DNA of 64,000 nt, taken from the NCBI GenBank assembly GCA_007988745.1, contig BJUT01000008.1, positions 47,400-111,399 on the forward strand. The letters run 5' to 3'. Shown piece after piece: positions 33,746 to 43,708 of this stretch. Under the pieces are notes generated by a model, which had not been told where the DNA came from, did no database searches, and saw nothing but the letters and a program-made list of their open reading frames with translations. Numbering within the stretch: position 1 is the first letter of the stretch; each line of letters begins with the position of its first letter. The translations under genes were made by a program, and so were the position numbers. Origin of the DNA: Pseudoalteromonas atlantica (GTDB taxonomy: Bacteria; Pseudomonadota; Gammaproteobacteria; Enterobacterales; Alteromonadaceae).

Positions 33746-34303
33746 ATGAAAAAAGACATCTCATCACAATCGTCCCTAAGCAATGACGACATTGACCTTT
33801 TTCGCCAAACAATTACAGGCGCTAAGGTGTTTAAACAAGATACCCATAGGTTTGATACAAAACCTAAGGTGTCACAAGCGAAGCAATTTGCCCAGCAAAA
33901 AAAGCAGGTTGAGTCTGAATTTTTCTTCTCTGACGAATATATTCCCGATATAGACACAAATAGCACCATTAATTACGTGCAAAATGGCCACGACTCTTTT
34001 TTAGCAAAACAGTTACGACGCGGCGACTTTGCACCCGATTTAACACTCGATCTGCACGGGCTTAATAAAGAACGTGCAAAAGATGAACTCGCGGGACTTA
34101 TTCACGAGTGCAAAAAACAGCATTATTACTGCGCGTGCATAGTGCATGGCATTGGCGAGCGTGTTTTAAAACACAAAGTACCGCAGTATTTGGTACAGCA
34201 CCCCGATGTAATTGCCATGCACCAAGCACCGCTAGAATATGGCGGGCGCGGTGCCGTGCTGATTTTAATTGATTTACCGCAAAGCGATGAGTTTAGACGC
34301 TAA
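33746..34303 (+). CDS. smrB: Smr-domain endonuclease SmrB
   Basis: SmrB cuts mRNA between collided ribosomes and so starts ribosome rescue. The 185-residue protein has a charged N-terminal extension and a C-terminal Smr domain with LTLDLHGLNKERAKDEL (the catalytic DLHG), CIVHGIGERVLKHKVP and GGRGAVLILI. Length is near E. coli SmrB (183). It is divergent from prmB. The AEC transporter gene follows after 15 nt and may be cotranscribed. Confidence 0.95.
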   Translation: MKKDISSQSSLSNDDIDLFRQTITGAKVFKQDTHRFDTKPKVSQAKQFAQQKKQVESEFFFSDEYIPDIDTNSTINYVQNGHDSFLAKQLRRGDFAPDLTLDLHGLNKERAKDELAGLIHECKKQHYYCACIVHGIGERVLKHKVPQYLVQHPDVIAMHQAPLEYGGRGAVLILIDLPQSDEFRR

Positions 34304-34318
34304 TTAAAGGAAGAATAC

Positions 34319-35251
34319 GTGCAAATTTTTTCGATTATTTTTCCCTTAATTTTTATTGTCGCACTGGGCTACACCTGTTGTTATTTTAAGTTTTTTAATC
34401 AGCAGCATATTGCCGGCTTAAGTAAATTTACTTTTTATGTGAGCTTACCCGCCTTTTTAATGCTCAATATGTCGCAAATAAATTTGCATCAAAGTATTAG
34501 CCTCGAAGCATTTTTAAGCTTTTATATTCCTGTATTAGCGGTATTTGCTTTGGGCATACTTATTGATAGGTACTATTTAATTAAACAAGCCAATGCTGGA
34601 AATTATCAACAGCATAGTGTGTTTGGTCTTGCCGGTAGTTATTCAAATATGGTGTTAGTGGGTATACCCATTGTTATTGCTTCACTTGGCAAAGACATGA
34701 TTGCTATCGCCTTTATGATCATCACATTTCATAGCACGCTGCTTTTTGCGTTAACTTATTTAATAGGCGCGAAAGGAAACACAGCTGACTTCTCGTGGGC
34801 AAAATTTGCTAAAAACATGGTCCTTAACCCTATAGTGTTAAGTATTGGCTGTGGATTACTTTTAAATGTGTCGGGAATTACATTATTTGCTAATTTAGCC
34901 AATGCCTTAAAGCTAATCGCCAGCCCTGCTATTGCATGTGCTTTATTTGTGTTAGGCGCTAATTTGGTGTTTTATAAAGTGGCAGCAAATTGGCAGCCGG
35001 CCCTTATTTCTTCACTGTTAAAAATACTGATTTTGCCTGCTGCTGTGTGCGTAGCAGCTACGTGGGTGTTTGTACTAGATACGCAAATTCGTAACGTACT
35101 GGTATTGCTAAGCGCCTCGCCTGTTGGCGTTAATGCGTATTTAATTGCAAGCCAATTAAATACGCATCAAGTTACGCTCGCCGGTGCAGTGGTGCTTTCA
35201 ACGGTGCTTAGTGTAGTAAGCTTTTCGTTTTGGCTTGCTGTGCTTTTATAA
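34319..35251 (+). CDS. AEC family transporter (auxin efflux carrier-like permease)
   Basis: The 310-residue protein is almost wholly hydrophobic with about ten membrane segments. It begins IFSIIFPLIFIVALGYTCCYF, then has a central cytoplasmic loop and a second five-helix half (NPIVLSIGCGLLLNVSG ... ASPVGVNAYLIASQ), the two-halves plan of AEC/bile-acid-type carriers. The GTG start at 34319 has AAAGGAAG upstream. The substrate is unknown; bacterial relatives move malate or other small acids. It converges with the RidA gene, only 5 bp apart. Confidence 0.92.
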   Translation: MQIFSIIFPLIFIVALGYTCCYFKFFNQQHIAGLSKFTFYVSLPAFLMLNMSQINLHQSISLEAFLSFYIPVLAVFALGILIDRYYLIKQANAGNYQQHSVFGLAGSYSNMVLVGIPIVIASLGKDMIAIAFMIITFHSTLLFALTYLIGAKGNTADFSWAKFAKNMVLNPIVLSIGCGLLLNVSGITLFANLANALKLIASPAIACALFVLGANLVFYKVAANWQPALISSLLKILILPAAVCVAATWVFVLDTQIRNVLVLLSASPVGVNAYLIASQLNTHQVTLAGAVVLSTVLSVVSFSFWLAVLL

Positions 35252-35256
35252 AACGC

Positions 35257-35607
35257 TTATTTAAGTGCGGCCACTACCGAAATTTCGACCAATAGCGCAT
35301 CGCGCGCCATTTTAGCTTCAACACAGGCGCGTGCTGGTGCATAACCTTCTGGCACCCACGCATCCCATACAGCATTCATATCGGCAAAATATTCCATGCT
35401 CTTAACGTAAATAGTTGCGCTTAGCATATGTTTTTTAGAACTCCCCGCCTGCTCAAGTAAGGCCTCTACTTTGTCGAGCATAGTTTGCGTTTGCTCTGTA
35501 ATGTTTTGCTCTGCATCGCTGCATACTTGTCCGCATAAATAAACGGTTCCATTATGTTTAACTATACGGCTCATGCGCGCACCCGTTTCAAGGCGTTCTA
35601 TACTCAT
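35257..35607 (-). CDS. RidA/YjgF/YER057c/UK114 family protein
   Basis: The 116-residue protein has a chorismate-mutase-like Rid fold with VYLCGQV and the C-terminal [24 protein letters not shown], which includes the Arg that anchors the carboxylate of enamine/imine substrates. It is a Rid paralogue closer to the YoaB type than to RidA itself. Such proteins deaminate reactive 2-aminoacrylate-like intermediates, though paralogues may differ. It follows sixA by 15 nt and is probably in its operon. Confidence 0.92.
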   Translation of the reverse strand: MSIERLETGARMSRIVKHNGTVYLCGQVCSDAEQNITEQTQTMLDKVEALLEQAGSSKKHMLSATIYVKSMEYFADMNAVWDAWVPEGYAPARACVEAKMARDALLVEISVVAALK

Positions 35608-35622
35608 TGTTATCTCTTTTCT

Positions 35623-36093
35623 CTATATGTTGGCAGGCGCGTTAATATTTACATATTCACTGCGCTGTGATGTTTCGTCATACTGAATTACAGCAACTGC
35701 TGCGGTGTTAAAAATAGGCATATTACCCGGGCTGAGCTGATCAACTATATAGCTCACAATAGGCATATGGGCGACCACTAACCAGGTATTACACTGAGGA
35801 TGCATGGCAATAAGTGTTTCTAAATAATCAGCTGCTATTTGTGGCTTTCCCTCGGGGATTATGTCGCTACAGGTTTCACTAAATTTAAATACATTGTTTT
35901 TTTCAACTTCTTTAGCCGTTTGCTGCGCGCGCGAGTAAGGACTTACCAATAACGCATCAACAGAAAAGTGTTTGTGTAGCCATAAGCCCATTTTTTCTGC
36001 TTCTGCATGGCCTTTCGGAGTTAGGTTTCTTGCTGCGTCGTTAGCTTGCATCGGTGTCGCTTCGCCGTGGCGCATAATTAAGATTGTTTTCAT
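35623..36093 (-). CDS. sixA: Phosphohistidine phosphatase SixA
   Basis: SixA is a small histidine-phosphatase-fold enzyme that dephosphorylates phospho-His proteins (ArcB HPt, or NPr of the nitrogen PTS). The 156-residue protein has the catalytic LIMRHGEA at the N-terminus, VSPYSRAQQTA and the second-His motif VVAHMP. Its closeness to smrB, prmB, aroC and the fadIJ genes reflects the E. coli neighbourhood. Whether it acts on the HPt protein at 14.2 kb is unknown. Confidence 0.95.
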   Translation of the reverse strand: MKTILIMRHGEATPMQANDAARNLTPKGHAEAEKMGLWLHKHFSVDALLVSPYSRAQQTAKEVEKNNVFKFSETCSDIIPEGKPQIAADYLETLIAMHPQCNTWLVVAHMPIVSYIVDQLSPGNMPIFNTAAVAVIQYDETSQRSEYVNINAPANI

Positions 36094-36276
36094 AAAAAAT
36101 CAACCGATTAATGAATATAAAACAGTAGCCAGTTTGCCCATTTGTCCGCTATATTAACTATTATTCCAAAGAATAATTCTCTCATGATATTCAGGTAAAT
36201 CTTTTCGCTATTTTTTCGCTGTCCTGAAGCTATCATCTGTTGTTAACAAGTAAACGTCTAGTTTCAGGAGCATCAT

Positions 36277-39000
36277 TTGAATATCAGCCGCAATGATAAC
36301 AGAGCATACCGCGCCATTACACTCGACAATGGGCTAAAAGTATTATTAGTGCAAGATAAAGATTCAACTAAAGCCGCTGCTTCTATGGCGGTTAACGCTG
36401 GCCATTTTGATGACCCCCTTGACAGGCAAGGCCTTGCACACTTTTTAGAGCATATGCTTTTTTTAGGTACCGACCAATACCCTGATTCTGGAAGCTTTAA
36501 TAATTTTGTGTCTCAATCGGGCGGTAACACCAACGCCTGGACCGGCACTGAGCACACCTGCTATTACTTTGATATTAATAACCAAGCCATTGAAAAAGCA
36601 CTTGCGCAATTTAGCCGTTTTTTTATTGCCCCATTATTAAACCCAGCGGAAACCGAAAAAGAACGTAATGCCATAGAGGCTGAGTTTAAATTAAAAATAA
36701 AAGATGATGGGCGTCGTATTTATCAGGCTCATAAAGAAACCGTAAACCCAGCCCACCCCTTTGCTAAATTTTCGGTGGGTAATTTACATACCCTCGCCGA
36801 TAGAGAGCGCTGCATAAGTGACGAGTTAAGAGATTTTTTTAATAAGCACTATCAAGCGCAGTGGATGACACTGGTAATTTGTGCCAACGAACCGCTTGAT
36901 ACACTTGCGCAGTGGACGCATCGTTATTTTAGTGGCATTAATGGCCATAAAGGTGCGCTTAAAGCCCCTATTGAGGAGCCATTATATCGCGCGCAAGATA
37001 TTGGCAAAGTACTGCACATTGAACCACACAAGCACATGCAAAAACTCATTATTAGTTTTGCTATGCCAAATATCGATGACTTTTATCGCCACAAAACCGT
37101 CAGCTTTATAGCCCATTTACTCGGCTACGAAGGCGCAGGCTCGTTGTACTCAATTTTAAAAGAGCAAGGGTGGATTAACGCACTTTCTGCCGGCGGCGGT
37201 ATAAATGGCAGTAACTTTAAAGATTTTAACATTAGCATGGCGCTTACCGATGAAGGCATTGAATACTTTGAAGACATAATAGAAATTGTGTTTGAGTATA
37301 TTTGCCTAATCAACGATAACACCGACAAACTACCGCGCCTGTATCAAGATAAAAAAAACCTGTTACAAATTGCGTTTGATAACCAAGAAAAATCGCGCTT
37401 AATAGATTGGGTAAGTAACCTAAGCATTAATATGCAGCACTACGACGAAGCTAACTATGTGCAAGGCGATTACTTAATGGAGGGCTTTAATAAAGCCACT
37501 CACGAAATGGCGATGCAATGGCTTACCCCGCATAATATGCGCTTGGTACTTATTCATCCAGGCGTAGAGGCTGAGCACACCACCGCGTGGTACAACACCC
37601 CTTACAAAGTTGAGCCAATTTCGCCGCATTGGCTGGAGTCGCTTGCGCATATAAATAAACCGCTGAGCACTATGCTGTTGCCCACAGCAAACCCCTATTT
37701 AACAAAAGAAGTGGTGTTATACGAAGTCGAAAAACCCCAAACCAAGCCTTTACTGTTAGTTAAAGAGCCAGGGTTTGACTTTTGGTTTAAACAAGACAAC
37801 ACCTTTAGAGTGGCCAAAGGTCATTTTTATTTAGCAATGGACTCGCACTTTGCAGTAAAAGATGTAAAGCACATGGCATTAACGCGCCTTTTTAGTGATT
37901 TATTTATGGACAGTGTTGGCGAGCAGTTTTACCCCGCAGAATTGGCAGGTTTAAGTTATCATTTAACCTCTCACCAAGGCGGGCTTACGTTGCACACCGC
38001 TGGGCTATCGACTAGTCAGCTAGAGTTGGTGGAACAATTACTTGATGCGCTGTTTAATGTTGATATTTGCGCACGCCGCTTTGCCGAATACAAAAAGCAA
38101 TTGGTAAGGCACTGGCGCAACAGCAACCAAAATAAGCCCGTGAGTGAATTATTTAGCGTGTTAGGTGCCAAAATAATGCCATGGAACCCACAACCCGACG
38201 AGTTAGCCACTGCACTTAAAAATACATGTTTTCAGCAATTTAACGAATTTAGAGCCGATTTTTTTAAAGCCTTACATGTTGAGTCGTTTTTACACGGTAA
38301 TTGGCAACAAACAGACGCGAAGGTATTTCATAAAAAAGTGGCAGAGCATTTAAAAAACGCCACGGCTATTGAAGATTTAACACGCCCGCTGCACGAGATA
38401 GACCAAGTGACTCGCTGCGAACTTGAACTGCCATGCAGTGATAACGCCATGGTCATTTACTACCAAGCACAAACTGCAGAAGTGGATGAAAAAGTTAAAT
38501 TAATGGCACTTAATCATATAATTAACCAAGACTATTTTAACGAGCTGAGAACCACACAACAGCTAGGTTACTTAGTTGGCTCTGGCTATGCACCATTTAA
38601 CACCCGCGCCGGTATTGCTTTTTATATTCAATCACCAAAATTTGAAGCTCAGACTCTACTGCACAGGCATAATCATTTTGTAAGCCAGTTTATTGCTAAC
38701 CTAGACTCCCTGGATGAAACAACATGGCAGCAGCATAAACAAGGTTTGACAACTCATATTGCTGAAAAAGATAAAAACTTACGGTTACGCTCACAGCGCT
38801 TTTGGCTTGCAATAGGCAATAAAGATCATGACTTTCATATGCAAAAACGCCTGCTAGAGGCACTGCACGCCCTCAGCCTAGAAGAAATGAAAAGTTATGC
38901 CATAGCTACTTTTTCTAAAGATAGGCCAAGGTATGAGTTATTAAGTAGCGCAAAAGTAAATAAATCGCAAAAAATGCCGCTTTGCTCGCAATCTCTTTGA
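36277..39000 (+). CDS. Insulinase/pitrilysin-type zinc metalloprotease (M16)
   Basis: The 907-residue protein has the inverted zinc motif HFLEH within RQGLAHFLEHMLFLGT, with the distal Glu in ERNAIEAEFKLKIKDD. It has the four-domain M16 length, with a C-terminal half containing RTTQQLGYLVGSGY. There is no signal peptide, so it acts in the cytoplasm, unlike periplasmic pitrilysin. A TTG start at 36277 is supported by AGGAG seven nt upstream. It probably degrades small peptides. It is followed by the GGDEF/EAL gene on the same strand after 55 bp. Confidence 0.94.
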   Translation: MNISRNDNRAYRAITLDNGLKVLLVQDKDSTKAAASMAVNAGHFDDPLDRQGLAHFLEHMLFLGTDQYPDSGSFNNFVSQSGGNTNAWTGTEHTCYYFDINNQAIEKALAQFSRFFIAPLLNPAETEKERNAIEAEFKLKIKDDGRRIYQAHKETVNPAHPFAKFSVGNLHTLADRERCISDELRDFFNKHYQAQWMTLVICANEPLDTLAQWTHRYFSGINGHKGALKAPIEEPLYRAQDIGKVLHIEPHKHMQKLIISFAMPNIDDFYRHKTVSFIAHLLGYEGAGSLYSILKEQGWINALSAGGGINGSNFKDFNISMALTDEGIEYFEDIIEIVFEYICLINDNTDKLPRLYQDKKNLLQIAFDNQEKSRLIDWVSNLSINMQHYDEANYVQGDYLMEGFNKATHEMAMQWLTPHNMRLVLIHPGVEAEHTTAWYNTPYKVEPISPHWLESLAHINKPLSTMLLPTANPYLTKEVVLYEVEKPQTKPLLLVKEPGFDFWFKQDNTFRVAKGHFYLAMDSHFAVKDVKHMALTRLFSDLFMDSVGEQFYPAELAGLSYHLTSHQGGLTLHTAGLSTSQLELVEQLLDALFNVDICARRFAEYKKQLVRHWRNSNQNKPVSELFSVLGAKIMPWNPQPDELATALKNTCFQQFNEFRADFFKALHVESFLHGNWQQTDAKVFHKKVAEHLKNATAIEDLTRPLHEIDQVTRCELELPCSDNAMVIYYQAQTAEVDEKVKLMALNHIINQDYFNELRTTQQLGYLVGSGYAPFNTRAGIAFYIQSPKFEAQTLLHRHNHFVSQFIANLDSLDETTWQQHKQGLTTHIAEKDKNLRLRSQRFWLAIGNKDHDFHMQKRLLEALHALSLEEMKSYAIATFSKDRPRYELLSSAKVNKSQKMPLCSQSL

Positions 39001-39055
39001 CTCTGCAAGTGGCATGATTTAAATTATCATTTGTTAATTAGTAGTAATAAAACAA

Positions 39056-41314
39056 ATGATAAAAATAACAACAATAAAATGTGGTTTTTACTGGTTGCTG
39101 CTAAGCCTAGCACCCGCAGCGGTTGCCTTTGAACACGCCTTTAATATAAATACCAACACCGTTTTAATTATTGCCAGTGCCCTACTTGCGCTGGCTTTGC
39201 CATACCTATTATTTGTAATTTATAAATTAAAGCGCTCTCGGTTACAGCACAGCCTCTCGGAAAAGCGCTTAAAAAGCACGGTTGAAGGCAGTGGCGATAC
39301 GCTTTGGGATTGGAATATAAAAACTGGCGAAGTTATTCGTATTAACGATAAATACATGATGGATTCAACAACGCTAATGGGGTTTCCGCCAAATAAAAGC
39401 TTGATCCACCCACACGATATTGCCTCAGTAGAGCATTTATTAAAAAAACACTTTGCTCAAAAGTCTGCTTTTTTTGAAGCCACTTACCGCATTAAAGACA
39501 CCTTTGGCCACTGGCACTGGGTATTAGACCGCGGAAAAATAATAGAAAAAGATGCCAACTTAGCGCCACTGAGAATGACCGGCACAGTGCGCGATATTTC
39601 AGTGTTAAAATCAACACAAGAGCGCCTCAATTTATTTGCTAAGTGTGTAGAATCACTCACTGATGCACTTGCTATATATGATAAAAACTTTAACTTAGTT
39701 GATATTAACCCCAGCTTTTTAACGCTTTTTGGTGGCGTTAGAGAGCAATATCTCAAAAAGCCTTTTAATTTACCTGGTTACGATAAAAGCTACACAGAAA
39801 ACGTTAAAAATATAGTACGAGAGCGGGAGCGAATTCAACAAGAGGTAAAACTGCGCAATAGTGAGCGAGTGTTACTGCCCATAGAGATTTCTATTGATGA
39901 GATAAAAAACGATCAACACCAAATAACAAACTATGTAGTGGTTTATTCAGATTTAACCGAACGTAAAAATGCACAATCGCAACTGCATAATTTATCAAAT
40001 AGAGACCGTACGACCAGTTTACCTAACAGAAATTTATTTTTTACCGACCTACAAAAGCTAGTAAAACAAAATACCCACCATGCCCTTTTGGTATTTGATT
40101 TAGATAATTTTAAAAAGATTAATGATTCATTAGGCCACCAGCTAGGCGACAGCCTGTTAGCAAAACTGGCTATGCGATTAAATAAATTAACCCGTGAGAA
40201 TGATGTTTTTTACCGCTTAGGGGGTGATGAATTTGCCTTAGTTATGGCAGATACTAATGATATCCATGTTATTACTCGCATGGCAAAGCAATTTTTAGCT
40301 GCAATTGCGACCCCATTTAAAATGGCAGGCCACGAGCTCGCTATTACCTCAAGCGTAGGCATAGTGTTATTCCCTGAAGATGGCAGTACTCCAGAGCTGC
40401 TGTTAAAAAACGCTGATACCGCCATGTATCATGCTAAAAAGAAAGGCAATAGTTACCTGTTTTTTAACGACACCATGAACCGCCAAGCGGTTAAACGTTT
40501 ACAAATAGAAAACCTAATGCGCTTTGGTCTAAAAGAAAACCATTTTGAAGTGTATTACCAACCAAAAATGAATATTCGCACAGGTAAACTTACCGGAATG
40601 GAAGCATTAGTGCGCTTTATAACCCCTAAAAAAGGCGTTATTAGCCCCGGTGTATTTATTCCTATTGCTGAGGAAACCGGGCAAATAATAGAAATTGGTG
40701 AAGTGGTTTTAAACAAAGCGTGTCGCGATGTAAAACAATGGCTAGACGATGGGCTATTTAGCGGCCGCGTTGCAGTTAACTTATCGGCTAAGCAGTTTAG
40801 CTTGCCAGATTTAACGACCCGTATTGACGTGATATTGCAAAAAAACGAGCTACCTTCTTACTTTTTAGAGCTGGAAATTACCGAGGGCACGGTAATGGAC
40901 GACCCACAAGAAGCCATTGCAATTATGCGCTCGCTAAGTGCGCGTGGTATTCATTTAGCCATGGACGATTTTGGTACAGGTTATTCATCTTTAGCGTACT
41001 TAAAACAATTTCCGCTGAATACCTTAAAAGTAGACAAAGCATTTATTGATGACATGAAAACCGAACGAGGCCGCAACATGGTTGACTCTATCGTGACGAT
41101 TGCGCAAAACCTCGATTTACATGTGGTTGCTGAAGGTGTGGAGCAAGCAAGCCAAATTGACATACTCAAAACGCTAAATTGTGAAACCGTACAAGGCTAC
41201 TTCTATTCAAAACCGCTTTCAAAAGATGAGTTTACGGCCTTTTTGAAACAGCAACAAAGCAACTCTACGCCAAGCCTTATTAGTGCTAATAAACATTTAG
41301 CGCAAATAAGGTAA
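39056..41314 (+). CDS. Membrane-anchored PAS-GGDEF-EAL protein
   Basis: The 752-residue protein begins with a hydrophobic signal-like segment and a second membrane helix (about 35-57), followed by two PAS domains (about 68-185 and 190-305). The GGDEF domain has an intact RLGGDEFALVM, suggesting cyclase activity, and SLPNRNLF before it. The EAL domain has MEALVRF, VNLSAKQF, LEITEG, DDFGTGYSSL and AEGVEQ, also intact. It may thus make or break c-di-GMP depending on its sensor state. It shows the common architecture of marine Gammaproteobacteria. Confidence 0.93.
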   Translation: MIKITTIKCGFYWLLLSLAPAAVAFEHAFNINTNTVLIIASALLALALPYLLFVIYKLKRSRLQHSLSEKRLKSTVEGSGDTLWDWNIKTGEVIRINDKYMMDSTTLMGFPPNKSLIHPHDIASVEHLLKKHFAQKSAFFEATYRIKDTFGHWHWVLDRGKIIEKDANLAPLRMTGTVRDISVLKSTQERLNLFAKCVESLTDALAIYDKNFNLVDINPSFLTLFGGVREQYLKKPFNLPGYDKSYTENVKNIVRERERIQQEVKLRNSERVLLPIEISIDEIKNDQHQITNYVVVYSDLTERKNAQSQLHNLSNRDRTTSLPNRNLFFTDLQKLVKQNTHHALLVFDLDNFKKINDSLGHQLGDSLLAKLAMRLNKLTRENDVFYRLGGDEFALVMADTNDIHVITRMAKQFLAAIATPFKMAGHELAITSSVGIVLFPEDGSTPELLLKNADTAMYHAKKKGNSYLFFNDTMNRQAVKRLQIENLMRFGLKENHFEVYYQPKMNIRTGKLTGMEALVRFITPKKGVISPGVFIPIAEETGQIIEIGEVVLNKACRDVKQWLDDGLFSGRVAVNLSAKQFSLPDLTTRIDVILQKNELPSYFLELEITEGTVMDDPQEAIAIMRSLSARGIHLAMDDFGTGYSSLAYLKQFPLNTLKVDKAFIDDMKTERGRNMVDSIVTIAQNLDLHVVAEGVEQASQIDILKTLNCETVQGYFYSKPLSKDEFTAFLKQQQSNSTPSLISANKHLAQIR

Positions 41315-41316
41315 TG

Positions 41317-41511
41317 TTACGGGCGCCATATACACGCACCAGCGCCTACGTTGCGTATAAAAGCACGCCTGTAATGCAAACCAAATAAGCACCATGCGCC
41401 AGGGCCTATTAGCGCCCCTAATAAAATCCACCGTTTAATTGGCATACCTTTTTTAAGCGCTTGAATGTAAATGGCCAAAGCACATAGAGCGTTAATAAAA
41501 ACGAAAAGCAA
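41317..41511 (-). CDS. Small putative membrane protein
   Basis: The 64-residue product, from a TTG start with GGGGTG just upstream, has two hydrophobic segments (FVFINALCALAIYIQAL and WILLGALIGPGAWCLFGL) joined by a basic loop KKGMPIKR. A basic tail follows, HYRRAFIRNVGAGACIWRP. It converges with the GGDEF/EAL gene with a 2-bp gap. I recognise no family. The regular helix-loop-helix pattern favours a real protein, but the start and existence need support. Confidence 0.5.
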   Translation of the reverse strand: MLFVFINALCALAIYIQALKKGMPIKRWILLGALIGPGAWCLFGLHYRRAFIRNVGAGACIWRP

Positions 41512-41683
41512 ACATCACCCCAACTGAGCTCAAAACAACGCTGCGCATTTTAACGGCAAATAACACACTTTTAAAGCAGCAGGCTTGATAAGTCAATGAG
41601 TCGCCATTTTAGCTATCAGCGCATATAAATTAAGTATTGATGCAGATTACTATTACCTAGTTTAGAAATTTAGCCATAAAAAA

Positions 41684-41702
41684 AGCCGGCATAGCGCCAG
41701 CT
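41684..41702 (-). terminator. Terminator of efpL
   Basis: On the minus strand AGCTGGC pairs with GCCGGCT (one G-U) and is followed by a run of T. Confidence 0.85.
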
Positions 41703-41719
41703 TTATTGTATAGCTTGGG

Positions 41720-42292
41720 TTACTTTTCAGCGCGGCCCATAAATTTGTGCTCAACCGTATTAATACGGATACGGTCGCCCGTAGATATATGCTCAGGCAC
41801 CGAAATGGTTAAACCCGTGCTCAGGCGTGCAGGCTTAGAGCGTGCACTGGCAGAAGCACCTTTGATTGAAGGGTCTGTTTCTTCAACAACCAGCTCTACG
41901 CTTGATGGCAAATCTAAACCTACAGGCGAGCCATCAATTACAATAACGTGTACGCCTTGCGTTTCTTCGTTAACGAATTGAATTTCTTCTGCTATCGCCT
42001 CTTTATTTAAGTTATACGGCGTGTAGTCTTCATTATCCATAAACACGTATTCATCGCCATCAATGTACGAAAGCATTGCTTCGCGGCGAGTTAAATCTGC
42101 TAGGGTTAGCATGTCGCTGTCTTTGAAGGTTTCGTCTACTTTTGCACCTGTTACTACATCGTATAAACGCATACGGTACAAACTACCGCCTGCACGGCCT
42201 TGTGGAACTGAACGTACAATATCTTTAACTACCAACACGCGATTATTAAACTCAATCGCGGTTCCTTTTTTAACTTCACTCGCCTTTGGCAT
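41720..42292 (-). CDS. efpL: Elongation factor P-like protein EfpL (YeiP)
   Basis: The 190-residue protein has the three-domain EF-P fold: the N-terminal KOW-like domain with [10 protein letters not shown], the OB domain [15 protein letters not shown], and the C-terminal signature [18 protein letters not shown], which is diagnostic of YeiP rather than EF-P. The residue at the tip that enters the ribosomal peptidyl centre is Arg33, in PQGRAGGS, where EF-P has a modified Lys. It should help ribosomes through proline-rich stretches. The EpmC encoded 14 kb away acts on EF-P, not on this Arg. Confidence 0.93.
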   Translation of the reverse strand: MPKASEVKKGTAIEFNNRVLVVKDIVRSVPQGRAGGSLYRMRLYDVVTGAKVDETFKDSDMLTLADLTRREAMLSYIDGDEYVFMDNEDYTPYNLNKEAIAEEIQFVNEETQGVHVIVIDGSPVGLDLPSSVELVVEETDPSIKGASASARSKPARLSTGLTISVPEHISTGDRIRINTVEHKFMGRAEK

Positions 42293-42486
42293 GGGGGTTT
42301 TCCTATTATTTTTTTGATTGCCAGAAACATACCACGAACTGGGTATTGTTCAACTAAAAATACATTAATTTGGGGCTGCATCTGATATAGACTTGCAAAT
42401 TTTTAATTTAAAACTAAATACCTATAATCAAAAGCGAAAAAAACTGCTATGGTATCTCTACCGAGTATGACTTCAAGGATTGGATC

Positions 42487-42873
42487 ATGGACCAAAACAC
42501 AGTACATGAGTATTTAGTAAAGAAGCCCTTGGTGCAAGTGACAAAACCATTTGCTCAAGAGGTTGATGTTTATAAAGTAAATCATAAAATGTTTGCCACC
42601 CTTGCCTTAGGTAATGATGGAGACGTAAATGATGATGGAGATCCTATTTGGTGGCTTAATTTAAAGTGCGATCCCGATGAAGCACTTAAATTGCGTGATA
42701 TTTTTCCTGCGGTGATCCCTGGCTATCATATGAACAAGCGGCTTTGGAATACGGTGATATTAGATGGCTCTATTCCACAAGGCGAAATTGAAAGAATGAT
42801 CGATAATTCGTTCAAATTAGTTGTTGAGAATATGCCAGAAAAAGACCGTAAAGCAATTGAAGCACATCTATAG
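42487..42873 (+). CDS. MmcQ/YjbR family protein
   Basis: The 128-residue protein has the MmcQ/YjbR-like fold, with the conserved core KMFATLAL, WWLNLKCDPDEALKLRD and PGYHMNKRLWNTVIL ending near a DG turn. Relatives resemble DNA-binding domains, but no role is established. AAGGA lies before the ATG. It is monocistronic, with a hairpin downstream, and converges with the GNAT gene. Confidence 0.9.
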   Translation: MDQNTVHEYLVKKPLVQVTKPFAQEVDVYKVNHKMFATLALGNDGDVNDDGDPIWWLNLKCDPDEALKLRDIFPAVIPGYHMNKRLWNTVILDGSIPQGEIERMIDNSFKLVVENMPEKDRKAIEAHL

Positions 42874-42886
42874 AAACCACCATCAC

Positions 42887-42904
42887 GGGCTAGCTTGCTA
42901 GCCC
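42887..42904. terminator. Hairpin between the MmcQ-like and GNAT genes
   Basis: GGGCTAGC pairs with GCTAGCCC. The plus strand continues TATTTG, so it is a modest terminator shared by convergent genes. Confidence 0.6.
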
Positions 42905-42910
42905 TATTTG

Positions 42911-43420
42911 CTACAATTTTAATGTGTATATCAAATCGTCATAACGTGTATTATTAATAGTGTGCGCTTGCGTATTAATACCAGTTAACGTTAATCCACA
43001 CTTTTGTAATACCTTTTCAGACCCTACATTCCCCTTTGTAACCACGGCTTTAAACTGTGTAATACCGCATTGTTGCCATGCCCACTCAATCACGGCACGC
43101 AATGACTCACTGGCAAAGCCTTGATTAAAATACGCGGGTAAAAACAAATAGCCTAGCTCAGCTTGCTCAAGTTCGTATGTAAACCCCGTTACACCCATGG
43201 GCTCATTTGAACGCTTATCAAATACCACAAGGCAAAGTGGATGAGTAGAAGTGCTATCCCAACTTTTTAAACGTTGTTCAAAGCGGCTGCGTACAAACGC
43301 TTCGCTGGGCATATCGTAGCAATAACGGATCACGGTAGGATTTTGATGTAACTGCAAAAATAATGGCCAATCACTGCTTTGAAGTGGGCGCATTGCCAAT
43401 CGTGCTGTAAACAACTGCAT
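42911..43420 (-). CDS. GNAT-family N-acetyltransferase (RimJ/RimL-like)
   Basis: The 169-residue protein has the RimJ/RimL-type GNAT layout: LFTARLAMRPLQSSDWPLF at the start, GVTGFTYE in the central strand, ELGYLFLPAYFNQGFASESL at the acetyl-CoA-binding turn, and VGSEKVLQKCGLTLTG for the Asn-Gly-Ser-type helix. It transfers acetyl to an alpha- or side-chain amine; the substrate is unknown. It is monocistronic; a copy of the interspersed repeat lies in the spacer behind its start. Confidence 0.9.
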   Translation of the reverse strand: MQLFTARLAMRPLQSSDWPLFLQLHQNPTVIRYCYDMPSEAFVRSRFEQRLKSWDSTSTHPLCLVVFDKRSNEPMGVTGFTYELEQAELGYLFLPAYFNQGFASESLRAVIEWAWQQCGITQFKAVVTKGNVGSEKVLQKCGLTLTGINTQAHTINNTRYDDLIYTLKL

Positions 43421-43467
43421 GATGGTTTACCTCTTATCTGCTTAGCTGCAAATTAAGCTAACATACT

Positions 43468-43630
43468 TTATAGCAAGCCACTTAATTATAAGTCTTATTT
43501 GAGGGTAAAAACCTGTCGATAACTAAATAAAAACTGGCAATTTAGGTTTTATAAATGCACGTTTTTAACACAGGTAGCGATACGTTTAGCCCCGCAGAAT
43601 GATTAAGTATTATTGCGGGTTGCTATTATT
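43468..43630. repeat. Interspersed repeat, copy A (degenerate)
   Basis: About 160 bp aligning with copy B at 56844-57023. The best-kept part is TAGCGATACGTTTAGCCCCG (43576-43595), followed by TATTGCGGGT. Its left end resembles the TTATACCAATT terminal repeat of copy B; its right end has decayed. Confidence 0.75.
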
Positions 43631-43668
43631 GCGCCCTAGAATTCTATATTTACAAATAGCAGATATAA

Positions 43669-43693
43669 AAAAACCGCATATAATGCGGTTTTT
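43669..43693 (-). terminator. Terminator of fadIJ
   Basis: AAACCGCAT and ATGCGGTTT form a 9-bp stem with a 3-nt loop and are followed on the minus strand by T. Confidence 0.88.
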
Positions 43694-43708
43694 TTTAATC
43701 AAGCTGTT

